DNA of 33,591 nucleotides from Betaproteobacteria bacterium (GCA_025351455.1 JANXVW010000217.1:1-33591), one strand, 5' to 3'; shown: positions 23,187-31,701, counted from the first letter of the stretch. Notes: generated from the letters alone by a model not told the origin. Numbers and translations: made by a program.

Positions 23187-25355
23187 ATGCGCGCTGTTTC
23201 ATTCGAACTGGCACTAAAGCCGGTCTGCGTCGCCGTATTTATTCTGGGTTCGGGTATTTCTGTGGCGCAAGAAGACGCAGTGCGCCTTGCGCCGATTGTG
23301 GTTACGCCGACACGCGTGGAGCAGTCGAGCTTCGACTTGCCAACCGCAATCAATTCGATCGACAAGGAAACAATCCAGGAACAACGGCAGGGCGTCAATA
23401 TTTCGGAGGCGCTGGTTCGTGTGCCGGGAACTGTAGTGCAGAACCGTGAGACCTTTTCCCAGGAGCAGCAGATCATTGTGCGGGGATTTGGCGCGCGCGC
23501 CGGTTTTGGCGTACGCGGCGTCAAGCTTCTGGCTGATGGCATTCCGGCAAGTACGCCCGACGGCCAGGGGGGCACAGGCCTATTTGACCTGGAGTCGGCA
23601 AAAAGCATAGAGGTATTGCGCGGTCCGTTTTCAGCACTTTACGGCAACCACTCTGGCGGAGTCGTACAGGTATTCACCGAAGACGGACCAGATCGGCCCA
23701 CCATCACGCCATACTATTCCTTCGGCAGTTATGAGACGTGGAGGGTTGGCCTGAAATTCGGCGGGCAGCTCGGCGACCTGAATTACATTGCCAATGCCTC
23801 GCATTTCGAGACCGACGGCTATCGCGACCACAGCTCCGCAATCAAGGACCAGTTCAATTCCAAGTTCAAGGTCAAGCTAAGCGAGTCGACGTCGCTAACC
23901 TTCATCGTCAATTACATCAACCAGCCCGACAACGAAGACCCACTCGGACTGACCGCGACCCAGGTACAACAGAACCGGAAGCAGGCGATTCCGGCGGCTT
24001 ATCAGTTCGAAACCGGCCGCAGTCTAAGCAACCTGCAGACTGGGGCCGTCATCGAGCACGCGCTGACGGACCAGGACCGGCTGCGACTCATTGCTTACGT
24101 GGGCAACCGCAAAAATGACGGCAACATCGCGGTCGGCACCAATACCATCACGACCTCGGGTGGCGTAACGGTTCTGGATCGCGATTTTTACGGCTTGGGG
24201 GCGAGATGGACCCACAGCACGGATCTCTTGTCGCGACCTTTATCCATTACCTTTGGCGCTGATTACGATTCCGCAACCGATGGCCGCAAGGGTTATGTCA
24301 ACAACAACGGCGTTGCAACCTTCCTGAAGCGCGACGAGGCCGATTCGGCCGCAAGCGCTGGCGGTTACGTCCAGGCCGAGTGGGCGTTCGCCGAACAATG
24401 GAGCGCCAGTGCAGGTTTGCGCTATACCAAGGTCAACTTCGAATCTGACGACCATTACGTCTGCCGCGCGCCGGGCAATGCTTCTGCTCTGCCGATCTGC
24501 CCCGGCATCGTCGCGGGAAGCGGAGTCAATCCCGACGACAGCGGGTCGCTGAGTTTCGATGCCTGGACGCCGGTCGCGGGACTGGTGTTCAAGGCGACGC
24601 CGACCTGGAATATCTATGCGAACGTCGGCAAGAGCTTTGAGACGCCCACGCTGATTGAACTGGCCTACCGGCCAGACGGTTCGCCCGGATTGAACTTCGG
24701 CATGCAGCCGAGTAGCAGCATCCATTACGAAGTGGGCACGAAGATATTCGCTGGCACGAGTACGCTGGTGGAAATGGCGGTTTTCCAGATCGATACGCAA
24801 AAGGAAATCGTGGTCGCATCGAACATCGGCGGGCGCCAGGCATTCAAGAATGCTGGGGACACCCAGCGCAGGGGCGTCGAATTGTCGGCGAATTCGCGCT
24901 GGGGCCACGGCTTTACGACCTATCTCGCGGCCACATACCTGAATGCGACCTTCGAGGAAGCTTTCACCAGTTGTGCGGGAACGCCTTGCACCGCTTTCAC
25001 GGTGCCCGCCGGAAACCGAATACCGGCGGTGCCGCGCTACAACGTTTACGGCGATATCGGATGGCGTTACCCGGCTTTGGGTTTTTCGACTGGATTGGAA
25101 CTGCGCTGGCAGGGAAATGTCCCCGTCAATGATTCCAATTCGGAATTTGCCAACAGCTATTTCGTCGCTGCTGTTCGTGGAGGTTTTGAACAACGTACCA
25201 GTGATTGGCGGTTTACGGAATTCGCGCGAGTCGACAACGTGTTCAACGAGCTCTACATTGGCGCGGTCTACGTAAATGACGGCAATGGGCGCTTCTATGC
25301 TCCTGCAGCAGAGCGCAACTATACGGTCGGCGTTTCGGCGAGTTATCAATTTTGA
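23187..25355 (+). CDS. pqqU: TonB-dependent receptor, PqqU/YncD-like (probable PQQ uptake)
   Basis: A 722-residue outer-membrane receptor. It has a signal peptide ending near ISVAQ, a TonB box region APIVVTPTR, a plug domain (about 45-160) with IRGFG/VRGFGARAGFGVRG-type motifs and LRGPFSALYGNHSGGV, and a 22-strand barrel ending in the aromatic residue of ASYQF. From memory, many segments match E. coli YncD: DGIPASTPDGQG, GYRDHS, SFETPTLIELAYRPDGSPG, EIVVASNIGGR, FKNAGDTQRRGVEL and NDGNGRFYAPAAERNY. YncD was shown to import PQQ and was renamed PqqU. AAGGGAGG at 23171-23178 supports the ATG. The neighbouring propeller and pqqA genes fit the same role. A different quinone or metal chelate cannot be excluded. 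Confidence 0.85.
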   Translation: MRAVSFELALKPVCVAVFILGSGISVAQEDAVRLAPIVVTPTRVEQSSFDLPTAINSIDKETIQEQRQGVNISEALVRVPGTVVQNRETFSQEQQIIVRGFGARAGFGVRGVKLLADGIPASTPDGQGGTGLFDLESAKSIEVLRGPFSALYGNHSGGVVQVFTEDGPDRPTITPYYSFGSYETWRVGLKFGGQLGDLNYIANASHFETDGYRDHSSAIKDQFNSKFKVKLSESTSLTFIVNYINQPDNEDPLGLTATQVQQNRKQAIPAAYQFETGRSLSNLQTGAVIEHALTDQDRLRLIAYVGNRKNDGNIAVGTNTITTSGGVTVLDRDFYGLGARWTHSTDLLSRPLSITFGADYDSATDGRKGYVNNNGVATFLKRDEADSAASAGGYVQAEWAFAEQWSASAGLRYTKVNFESDDHYVCRAPGNASALPICPGIVAGSGVNPDDSGSLSFDAWTPVAGLVFKATPTWNIYANVGKSFETPTLIELAYRPDGSPGLNFGMQPSSSIHYEVGTKIFAGTSTLVEMAVFQIDTQKEIVVASNIGGRQAFKNAGDTQRRGVELSANSRWGHGFTTYLAATYLNATFEEAFTSCAGTPCTAFTVPAGNRIPAVPRYNVYGDIGWRYPALGFSTGLELRWQGNVPVNDSNSEFANSYFVAAVRGGFEQRTSDWRFTEFARVDNVFNELYIGAVYVNDGNGRFYAPAAERNYTVGVSASYQF

Positions 25356-25518
25356 TCATTGATTCCTGTTCCGAGTCGGACGCAATGCATCGGTAACTCA
25401 GCATGGCAACGTAGAGCATTCCTGCGCGATCGAAACTTCCCGCGCGCGTCGGGGCACAAAAAAAGTGCTGGCTGGTTGTCAAAAGGGCCGGTCGCAACTC
25501 CGCTTTAGAAGGTAGAAC

Positions 25519-26466
25519 ATGAAGAAGTCATACTGGAAGTTCGCGAGCGCCATGTCTGGAATGCTGGTTTCCTGTGCCATAGCCGCTCCATTTGCCTATG
25601 TCCCGAACGAGGAGAGCGGAACGATCTCCGTAATCGATACGAGTACGGACCAGGTCGTCAAGGAAATCAAGGTCGGCGACAAGCCGCGCGGCATGGCTGC
25701 GTCAATAGATGGAAAGAAACTGTACGTCAGCGATCAGCCGCATAACGCCCTTGTCGTCATCGATCTGGAAATGCTTGAGCGGGTCGGCAGTATTTTTCTC
25801 GGTGAATCGCCCGAAGGCGTGAGCATTTCGCCGGACGGGAAATGGGTGGTAGCGGCAGTCGAAGTCAGCAATTCGATTGCGTTCATCAACACTGAAACCA
25901 ACGAGAAAGAATTCCTGGTCAAGGTGCGTGGGCAGAATCCGGAGCACGCCGTGTTCAGCCCGGATGGAAAATGGGTTTTTTCGAGCGCGGAAGAGGCACA
26001 TCAGATCGACGTCATCGATGTCGCGCAACGCAAGCAGGTCGCTCAGATCGAAGTCGGCAAGCGCCCGCGCGGCATCGGATTTACGTCGGACGGCAAGACC
26101 GCTTACACCGCGTCGGAATTTGCCAGCACGGTCTACGCAATCGACGTGGCTCAGCAAAAGGTGAAGGCGATCATACCGGGTGGTCTATTTTCCAATGGAG
26201 TGACGGTACATCCCGATGGTTCGCGCGTGTTCATTTCGAATGGCAAGGATGGAACAGTCTCGATGATCGACACGTCGACCAACAAGATCATAGCGACCAT
26301 CGAGGTCGGCAAACGGCCGTGGAACATGGCGATTACGCCGGATGGTGGAAAACTCTACGTCGCCAACGGCCGGTCGGATTCCGTTTCGGTAATCGATACG
26401 GCGACCAACACGAAGATCAAGGATATTCCCGTGGGCAAACGGCCCTGGGGGGTTGTGATCCGATAG
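25519..26466 (+). CDS. YVTN beta-propeller protein, PQQ-associated (YncE-like), periplasmic
   Basis: A 315-residue secreted protein with a signal peptide (MKKSYWKFASAMSGMLVSCAIAAP) and about seven ~40-residue YVTN-type repeats, each with a form of GTISVIDTST followed by VGDKPRGMA or VGKRPWNMA and DGKKLYVS. This fits a seven-bladed propeller like those called PQQ-dependent catabolism-associated beta-propeller proteins. The last repeat closes at GKRPWGVVIR. It follows the PqqU-like receptor by 163 bp; in E. coli the propeller gene yncE adjoins yncD. A periplasmic binding or carrier role for PQQ is an inference. A GAAGGTAG ribosome site precedes the ATG. Confidence 0.88.
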   Translation: MKKSYWKFASAMSGMLVSCAIAAPFAYVPNEESGTISVIDTSTDQVVKEIKVGDKPRGMAASIDGKKLYVSDQPHNALVVIDLEMLERVGSIFLGESPEGVSISPDGKWVVAAVEVSNSIAFINTETNEKEFLVKVRGQNPEHAVFSPDGKWVFSSAEEAHQIDVIDVAQRKQVAQIEVGKRPRGIGFTSDGKTAYTASEFASTVYAIDVAQQKVKAIIPGGLFSNGVTVHPDGSRVFISNGKDGTVSMIDTSTNKIIATIEVGKRPWNMAITPDGGKLYVANGRSDSVSVIDTATNTKIKDIPVGKRPWGVVIR

Positions 26467-26520
26467 CGCTTGCCTGACATGGAGCGACAGGTAGTTTGGA
26501 TTGGTTGTTGAAGGGGAGGA

Positions 26521-27078
26521 GTGGCCTTGGATATCAATAACAGCGGCAGTTCGCGCTACACGACGGCAGCCATCGTTTTTCACTGGATCATCGCGATCCT
26601 GGTTCTGACGATGATTGGACTGGGCTTGTATATGACGGACGTTCCCAAGGGGAACCCCGATCGCGCCTTTTTCTTCAACCTGCATAAATCGATCGGCGTC
26701 ACCACCGCGCTGCTGGTCATCGCGAGGCTGTGGTGGCGGGCAAAAAATCCGCCGCCTGCGCTTCCATCGTCGATGCCTGACTGGGAGGTCCAGGCCTCCA
26801 GGATCAGCCACGCGCTCCTTTACATGTGCATCATCGTGATGCCATTGTCCGGGTTTGCCGCCACGCAGTTCACCAAGTACGGTGTGAAATATTTCGGATT
26901 GTTCAAGATTCCGCCGATGGGATCGGAGAACAAGGTCGTCTATGATCTGCTCCAAGGTGTTCACGGCGTGACCGCAACGCTGTTGATTGTCCTGGTTGTG
27001 ATCCATATCCTTGCGGCGTTCAAGCACCTGCTGATCAATCGCGATAAGGTTTTCCAGCGCATGCTGCCTGGAAAATAA
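26521..27078 (+). CDS. Cytochrome b561 family di-heme membrane protein
   Basis: A 185-residue four-helix membrane cytochrome of the bacterial b561 (CybB/YceJ) type, transferring electrons between the periplasm and the quinone pool. Helices lie at about 15-38, 54-72, 94-115 and 147-170. Candidate heme ligands are H21 (VFHW), H55 (LHKSIG), H97 (SHALLY) and H162 (VIHILAAFKH). The listed start is GTG 26521; a TTG at 26527 is better spaced from GGGGAGGA at 26513-26520 and may be the real start. It follows the propeller by 54 bp and may link periplasmic PQQ-dependent oxidation to the membrane. Confidence 0.9.
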   Translation: MALDINNSGSSRYTTAAIVFHWIIAILVLTMIGLGLYMTDVPKGNPDRAFFFNLHKSIGVTTALLVIARLWWRAKNPPPALPSSMPDWEVQASRISHALLYMCIIVMPLSGFAATQFTKYGVKYFGLFKIPPMGSENKVVYDLLQGVHGVTATLLIVLVVIHILAAFKHLLINRDKVFQRMLPGK

Positions 27079-27097
27079 TGTAGAAAGTCTCTACGGC

Positions 27098-27124
27098 GGC
27101 CCCCGCATTCGGGAGGCCTTTTTT
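27098..27124 (+). terminator. Intrinsic terminator after cytochrome b561
   Basis: GGCC-CCCG / CGGG-A-GGCC stem (one bulged A, CATT loop) followed by six T. It ends the receptor/propeller/b561 unit. Confidence 0.85.
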
Positions 27125-27463
27125 GCGTGCGGCTTGAAGTCCCGAAGTCAAACAGTGTGCACGCAGCAGGATAAAGCTTCATCGTGCAGGCATATTCAGC
27201 CTTCTGCTCGTAGAGCCGAATACAGAAAAATTTTCTGAAACCGCCCAAATAAATCGTAAAACCCGAAGCCTTTTCGCATAACTCCTAATTACAATGCTAG
27301 TCAGCAGCGGGGCCCGCCCTAGCCACGCATTAGCGGGGCCAAAGAGAGTCGGGTATGGGGGATACATCCCGCCCCGCCTCACGGCGCGACCTACGACAGA
27401 AGAAGAGTCGACGCCCAATCTGCGCATTCCATAACTCTCGTAGCCGTGAGGAGCGGCGAGACC
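27125..27463. other. Intergenic stretch between the PQQ island and the sugar-acid operon
   Basis: No convincing gene. The stretch is AT-richer around 27220-27300 and contains the palindrome CAGAAAAATTTTCTG at 27223-27237. Further on is a possible long-loop hairpin (GGGCCCGC at about 27310 with GCGGGGCC near 27335). It probably holds the promoter and operator of the downstream operon. Confidence 0.6.
27223..27237. promoter_or_regulatory. Palindrome CAGAAAAATTTTCTG, candidate operator
   Basis: Perfect 7-bp dyad around one A in the AT-rich part of the gap before the RuBisCO-like operon. The size suits a LacI-, GntR- or IclR-type dimer. No regulator gene is visible within the window for this operon. 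Confidence 0.45.
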
Positions 27464-27715
27464 ATGAGTTCAGAGGACGGTAAGGCGCCCCTCGCGCGCC
27501 ATTGCCATGGGCGGGCATCCCTTGGCTGGCTGGCAGTGGCGGCCCACGTGGACGACCTGATCGCCTCGCGCAAGGTCGAATTGCGCACGGCGCTCGCTAC
27601 GCGTCCGCTCGGCGACGGACCCAGGCGAAGGGCAGACACCGCGCAGGACGGTGCAGGCATCGCGGACTTCGTCGCCAGCGACTTCAAGAATCTCGCCACC
27701 CAGCTCGGCGTGTAG
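27464..27715 (+). CDS. Small unknown ORF upstream of the RuBisCO-like operon
   Basis: An 83-residue reading frame from ATG 27464, with AGGAG at 27449-27453 (10 nt upstream). It is rich in Ala and Arg and includes VAAHVDDLIASRKVELRTAL and GAGIADFVASDFKNLATQLGV. I recognise no family and see no signal peptide or membrane helix. It could be a small real protein, a leftover of a lost gene (for example the operon's regulator or an oxidoreductase C-end), or chance in GC-rich DNA. It ends 33 bp before the RuBisCO-like gene on the same strand. Confidence 0.3.
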   Translation: MSSEDGKAPLARHCHGRASLGWLAVAAHVDDLIASRKVELRTALATRPLGDGPRRRADTAQDGAGIADFVASDFKNLATQLGV

Positions 27716-27748
27716 CGCTGATTTCAAGCCAAAGAAAAAGAAGCCGTC

Positions 27749-29017
27749 ATGAACCAGGATCTAGTTTTTGCAACTTATCTGATCGAGACGCCGCACTCGC
27801 TTGAGCATGCCGCAGCCGTACTCGCTGGCGAGCAATCGAGCGGTACGTTCGTTTCCGTCCCCGGCGAAACCAGCGAATTGAAGGAGCGTTTCGGCGCGCA
27901 GGTGGTGCGTATCGAACCGCTCGACACCGTACCTGCGCCGAGCCTGCCTGGCAGCAAGGCCCCGCATTCGGGTTCGGGCCGTCCCGCATACCACCGGGGC
28001 CGCGTCGTCATCTCGTTTCCTTTGCACAACTTCGGTCCATCGCTTCCCAGCCTGCTCGCCACCGTTGCAGGCAACCTGTACGAGCTGCAGGAACTGTCAG
28101 GAATTCGGCTCGAGGATCTCGAGCTGCCGCAGGCTTTTGCACAACGCTACCCCGGCCCGGGTTTCGGCATCGAGGGTACGCGCAAGCTTGTTCAAGTATC
28201 GGGCCGCCCGCTGATCGGAACGATCGTCAAGCCCAGCATCGGCCTGTCCACCGAGGCGCTGTGCAAGCTGGTGCGTGACCTGGCGTCGGCCGGGCTGGAC
28301 TTCATCAAAGACGACGAGCTGCAGGCCGATCCGCCGTACGCGCCGCTGGCTCAGCGAATTGCTGCGGTCATGCGCGAGATCGAGCGCGTAGCCGATGCAA
28401 CCGGCAAGAAGGCCATGTATGCCTTCAACATTACCGGCGACGTGGACCACATGCTGCGCGCCCACGACCTGGTGAAGAAACACGGCGGCACCTGCGTGAT
28501 GATCAACATCAACAACGTCGGCTTCGCGGCGCTTGCGCATATGCGGCGCCACTGCGCGTTGCCGATTCATGGCCACCGCGCAAATTTCGGCGCGATGGCG
28601 CGCCACCCGCTGCTTGGCATCGGTTTCACCGCGTACCAGAAGCTGTGCAGGCTCGCGGGCGTGGATCATCTGCACGTGGGCGGCTTCAACAGCAAATTCT
28701 ATGAGACCAACGATGAGGTTGGCCGCTCGATCAAAGACTGCCTTACACCACTGTTTGCCGACTATCGCGTCATGCCGGCGATCTCGTCCGCGCAATGGGC
28801 CGGCTCGGCGTTGCCGATCTATGCCGCCACGAAGACCATCGACGTGATCCACCTGGCCGGCGGTGGAATCATCGCGCACCCGGGAGGCACCGCCGCCGGT
28901 GTGCGCAGCATGCAGCAGGGCTGGGAAGCCGCCCTTGCCGGTGCGACGCTGGAAGGCTATGCGCAGACGCATCCGGAGTTGCGGGCGGCGATCGAAAAAT
29001 TCGGAGGTCGTAGCTGA
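27749..29017 (+). CDS. RuBisCO-like protein (form IV), probable 3-oxo-isoapionate-4-phosphate processing enzyme
   Basis: A 422-residue member of the RuBisCO large-chain superfamily. The carbamate/metal site is intact: K187, D189 and E190 in FIKDDELQ (RuBisCO K201, D203, E204), and K161 in GTIVKPSIGLS. The histidine region reads PIHGHRANFGA, and the phosphate loops HVGGFNSKF and HLAGGGIIAHPGG are present, but the loop-6 lysine context of true RuBisCO is absent, so CO2 fixation is unlikely. Located with a DUF1537 kinase and an ApnO-like gene, it fits the OiaC (decarboxylase) or OiaX (transcarboxylase/hydrolase) types of D-apionate catabolism. Sequence alone does not separate them. It overlaps the kinase start by one base. 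Confidence 0.88.
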   Translation: MNQDLVFATYLIETPHSLEHAAAVLAGEQSSGTFVSVPGETSELKERFGAQVVRIEPLDTVPAPSLPGSKAPHSGSGRPAYHRGRVVISFPLHNFGPSLPSLLATVAGNLYELQELSGIRLEDLELPQAFAQRYPGPGFGIEGTRKLVQVSGRPLIGTIVKPSIGLSTEALCKLVRDLASAGLDFIKDDELQADPPYAPLAQRIAAVMREIERVADATGKKAMYAFNITGDVDHMLRAHDLVKKHGGTCVMININNVGFAALAHMRRHCALPIHGHRANFGAMARHPLLGIGFTAYQKLCRLAGVDHLHVGGFNSKFYETNDEVGRSIKDCLTPLFADYRVMPAISSAQWAGSALPIYAATKTIDVIHLAGGGIIAHPGGTAAGVRSMQQGWEAALAGATLEGYAQTHPELRAAIEKFGGRS

Positions 29018-30390
29018 TGGCGATGGGCTCGAATCTGCTGCTCGCCTTCTACGGCGATGATTTCACCGGGTCCACCGACGCGATGGAGGCGCTCGCCGTG
29101 TCGGGATTGCGCACCGTGTTGTTCCTGTCGCCGCCTACGCCGGAGTTCCTGCAGCAGAGGTTTCCCGATCTGCGCTGCATCGGCGTAGCCGGCACCAGCC
29201 GCGCAATGTCCCCGGCTGAAATGGACGCGCAGCTCGAGCCGGTCCTGCGCGAACTGTGGTCCCTGCGCGCGCCGCTCACGCATTACAAAGTGTGTTCGAC
29301 CTTCGATTCATCGCCGGAGGTGGGCAACATCGGCCATGTGGCGGACATGGCGCGCCGTGCTCTCAACGCCGGCCCGATGTCGGTGTTGGCCGGCGCACCG
29401 CCGTTGCGGCGGTACACGATCTTCGGCAATCACTTCGCGGCGGCGGGAGATGACGTGTTCCGGCTCGACCGGCATCCAACCATGTCGCGCCATCCGGTCA
29501 CTCCCATGCACGAGGCCGATCTGCGCGTGCACTTGTCGCGCCAGACGCAAGCCAGTATCGGATTGATGAGCCTGCCCGAGCTGGCGGGCGACGAGGGCAG
29601 CGTGGATGTGCGCCATGCCCGCAAGCTGGAAAGCAAACCCGATCTGCTGCTCTACGACTGCGCCGACGACACAAGCCTGCGCATGGTGGGCCGCCTGATT
29701 TGGCAGCAAGCGCAGCGTGCACAACACTTCGCCATCGGATCGTCCGGTGTTGAATACGCCCTCGCAGCGCACTGGCGCGCAAGCGGCGAGATCCCGGCCG
29801 CACGGGCAACGTTCAAGCCCGTCGCGCCGGTATCGCAATTGCTGGTCGTGTCCGGCAGCGCTTCGCCGATGACGGCGGCGCAGATTCAATGGGCATCGGA
29901 GCACGGCTTCGACTGCATTCGCGCCCCAACCGAGGAACTCTGCCGCCCGCAGGGGATGGAGACCACAGCCCGGGTTTTGTACGAGCGCGCCCAGTCCTCT
30001 TTGTCTGCGGGGAAGAGCGTGGTGGTCTACACCGCTGCCGGCCCCGACGATCCGAGTATTCGAGCGACCCGCGAAACGCTGGCGACGGGTTCCGGCGGCA
30101 GTTCCGGGAACACCGCAAAGACCCTGGGCACGGCACTCGGACGAATCGCACGCGATCTGCTTGCGCGCACCGGCCTGCGGCGCGTGGTTGTGGCAGGCGG
30201 CGACACGTCGAGCTATGCCACGCAGGAGCTGGGGTTGTACGGGCTGGAGATGCTTGCCGAACTGACGCCCGGGGCTCCACTGTGCCGTGGCTATTCCGAA
30301 GATCCGAAATTGGACGGCCTGGAGATCGCGTTGAAGGGCGGCCAAATGGGTAAGGCAGATTATTTTGGCATGGCGCGAGGAGATCGCTGA
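29017..30390 (+). CDS. oiaK: Four-carbon acid sugar kinase family (DUF1537), probable 3-oxo-isoapionate kinase
   Basis: A 457-residue kinase. The N-terminal substrate domain begins with the hallmark LLLAFYGDDFTGSTDAMEAL, and the C-terminal nucleotide-binding domain has VVVAGGDTSSYATQELGL and LKGGQMGKADYFG. The family phosphorylates sugar acids such as erythronate, threonate or 3-oxo-isoapionate. Its TGATG overlap with the RuBisCO-like gene shows coupled translation and points to a kinase whose product feeds that enzyme, as OiaK does. The specific name rests on context and should be read as probable. Confidence 0.85.
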   Translation: MAMGSNLLLAFYGDDFTGSTDAMEALAVSGLRTVLFLSPPTPEFLQQRFPDLRCIGVAGTSRAMSPAEMDAQLEPVLRELWSLRAPLTHYKVCSTFDSSPEVGNIGHVADMARRALNAGPMSVLAGAPPLRRYTIFGNHFAAAGDDVFRLDRHPTMSRHPVTPMHEADLRVHLSRQTQASIGLMSLPELAGDEGSVDVRHARKLESKPDLLLYDCADDTSLRMVGRLIWQQAQRAQHFAIGSSGVEYALAAHWRASGEIPAARATFKPVAPVSQLLVVSGSASPMTAAQIQWASEHGFDCIRAPTEELCRPQGMETTARVLYERAQSSLSAGKSVVVYTAAGPDDPSIRATRETLATGSGGSSGNTAKTLGTALGRIARDLLARTGLRRVVVAGGDTSSYATQELGLYGLEMLAELTPGAPLCRGYSEDPKLDGLEIALKGGQMGKADYFGMARGDR

Positions 30391-30456
30391 TACCGGGAGC
30401 GCCGGGTCGACGGGTTCGCAGTTAATCGAATTGAATTTTATCAGGGAGACAGCATC

Positions 30457-31290
30457 ATGAAGAAAGTCACAGTTCTTGGCGCGGGCGGCAAGATGGGCTA
30501 CCGCGTATCGGCGAATCTGAGGGGCGCGCCCTATCAGGTAAGCCACGTCGAGGTCAGCGAAGCGGGTCGCAACCGGCTCAAGGAGCTGGGGATCACATGC
30601 GTGGAGGCCGATCTCGCGCTTCCCGAGGCGGACGTGGTGATCCTGGCGATTCCTGACAACATGATCGAGAAGGTCACCGCAAAGCTGGTGGACAAGTTCA
30701 AGCACGGCGCGACGCTGATCGCACTCGATGCGGCGGCACCGTTCGCCGGCCATCTGCCCGAGCGCGCGGATCTGACGATCTTCGTCGCCCACCCCTGTCA
30801 TCCGTCCATCTTCAACGATGAGACCGACCTGGAGGCAAAGCGCGACTACTTCGGCGGCCTTAAAGCCAAGCAGGCGATCGTGTGCGCGCTGCTGCGCGGC
30901 GACGAGAAGAATTTCGCGGTGGCCGAGGACGTGTCCAAGCGCATGTACGCACCGGTGATCCGCTCGCACCGGGCCACCGTGGACCAGATGGCGATCCTCG
31001 AGCCGGTCCTGTCGGAAACCGTGTGCGCCACCTGCCTCACCATCATTCGCGAAGCCATGGACGAAGCGGTGCACCGCGGGGTGCCGGAAGCGGCTGCGCG
31101 CGACTTCATCCTCGGCCACCTCAATGTCGAGCTGGCGATCCTGTTCGATCAGCTTCCTGGCGTAAGGATGTCGGACGCGGCCAATAAGGCAGTGGCGCGC
31201 GCAAAGACGGAGATCATTGCGCCCGACTGGAAGAAGGTGTTCGAGCGCGATGCCATCGCCGAGAACATCCGCATGATCACATCGGTTTGA
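30457..31290 (+). CDS. apnO: ApnO-like NAD(P)-dependent dehydrogenase (PGDH_C-type)
   Basis: A 277-residue oxidoreductase with an N-terminal Rossmann fold (KKVTVLGAGGKMGYRVSANL), AIPDNMIEKV, VAHPCHPSIFND, and a long helical C-terminal domain (TVDQMAILEPVLSETVCATCLTIIREAMDEA). This is the phosphogluconate-dehydrogenase-C-like family that includes D-apionate oxidoisomerase, which makes 3-oxo-isoapionate. That product is the substrate of OiaK, so gene order and chemistry agree. A GGGAG ribosome site precedes the ATG. Other branched or ordinary sugar acids remain possible substrates. Confidence 0.75.
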   Translation: MKKVTVLGAGGKMGYRVSANLRGAPYQVSHVEVSEAGRNRLKELGITCVEADLALPEADVVILAIPDNMIEKVTAKLVDKFKHGATLIALDAAAPFAGHLPERADLTIFVAHPCHPSIFNDETDLEAKRDYFGGLKAKQAIVCALLRGDEKNFAVAEDVSKRMYAPVIRSHRATVDQMAILEPVLSETVCATCLTIIREAMDEAVHRGVPEAAARDFILGHLNVELAILFDQLPGVRMSDAANKAVARAKTEIIAPDWKKVFERDAIAENIRMITSV

Positions 31291-31305
31291 TAAGGGGAGG
31301 CTCAA

Positions 31306-31701
31306 ATGCTGAAGAAGGAAGCCGCAAAAGGAAGTGGGGGCCGGGTGATCCTGATGGACTCGATTACCAAGGTCACGTCCGAGGATAAGGGCGCCATCGT
31401 CGTGTGCGCTTCGCACGGCGGTACAAGCTCGGGAGAGTTTGCACTGGAAGTGCCGCTCAAGGCGGTGATTTTCAACGATGCCGGCGTGGGCAAAGATAAC
31501 GCCGGCATCGCCGCACTGGACATGCTGCAGAAGCGCGGCGTCGCCGCAGCGGCGGTCGCGCACACCAGCGGGCGCATCGGCGATTCGATGGACATGTGGG
31601 AAAACGGCGTGCTGTCTCACGTGAACGCGCTTGGGCAAGCCGCGGGGCTCACGCCCGGCGCACGCGTGCGCACAGTGCTCACGCAAATCGTGTCGCGCTG
31701 A
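31306..31701 (+). CDS. Conserved-looking protein of unknown function in the sugar-acid operon
   Basis: A 131-residue soluble protein I cannot place in a family. Notable stretches are AIVVCASHGGTSSGEFAL, LKAVIFNDAGVGKDNAGIAAL, VAAAAVAHTSGRIGDSMDMW and GVLSHVNALGQAAG. The glycine-rich loops and acidic residues after hydrophobic strands suggest a small alpha/beta fold with a nucleotide- or acid-binding site. No signal peptide or membrane helix is present. It has a strong GGGGAGG ribosome site, starts 15 bp after the ApnO-like gene and ends 17 bp before the dehydratase, so it is a true operon member. Confidence 0.8.
   Translation: MLKKEAAKGSGGRVILMDSITKVTSEDKGAIVVCASHGGTSSGEFALEVPLKAVIFNDAGVGKDNAGIAALDMLQKRGVAAAAVAHTSGRIGDSMDMWENGVLSHVNALGQAAGLTPGARVRTVLTQIVSR

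Noticed and set aside
23187-25355. Receptor as a lanthanide-chelate (LutH-like) importer
   Set aside because: PQQ systems and lanthanides are often linked, but the many YncD/PqqU-like segments and the YncE-like neighbour favour PQQ. It is not fully excluded.
27305-27345. GC-rich inverted repeat as a terminator or riboswitch
   Set aside because: The arms are imperfect, the loop is about 15 nt and no T-run follows. No riboswitch consensus was recognised.
27749-29017. True CO2-fixing RuBisCO
   Set aside because: Length and active-site loops fit form IV; there is no small subunit or phosphoribulokinase nearby.
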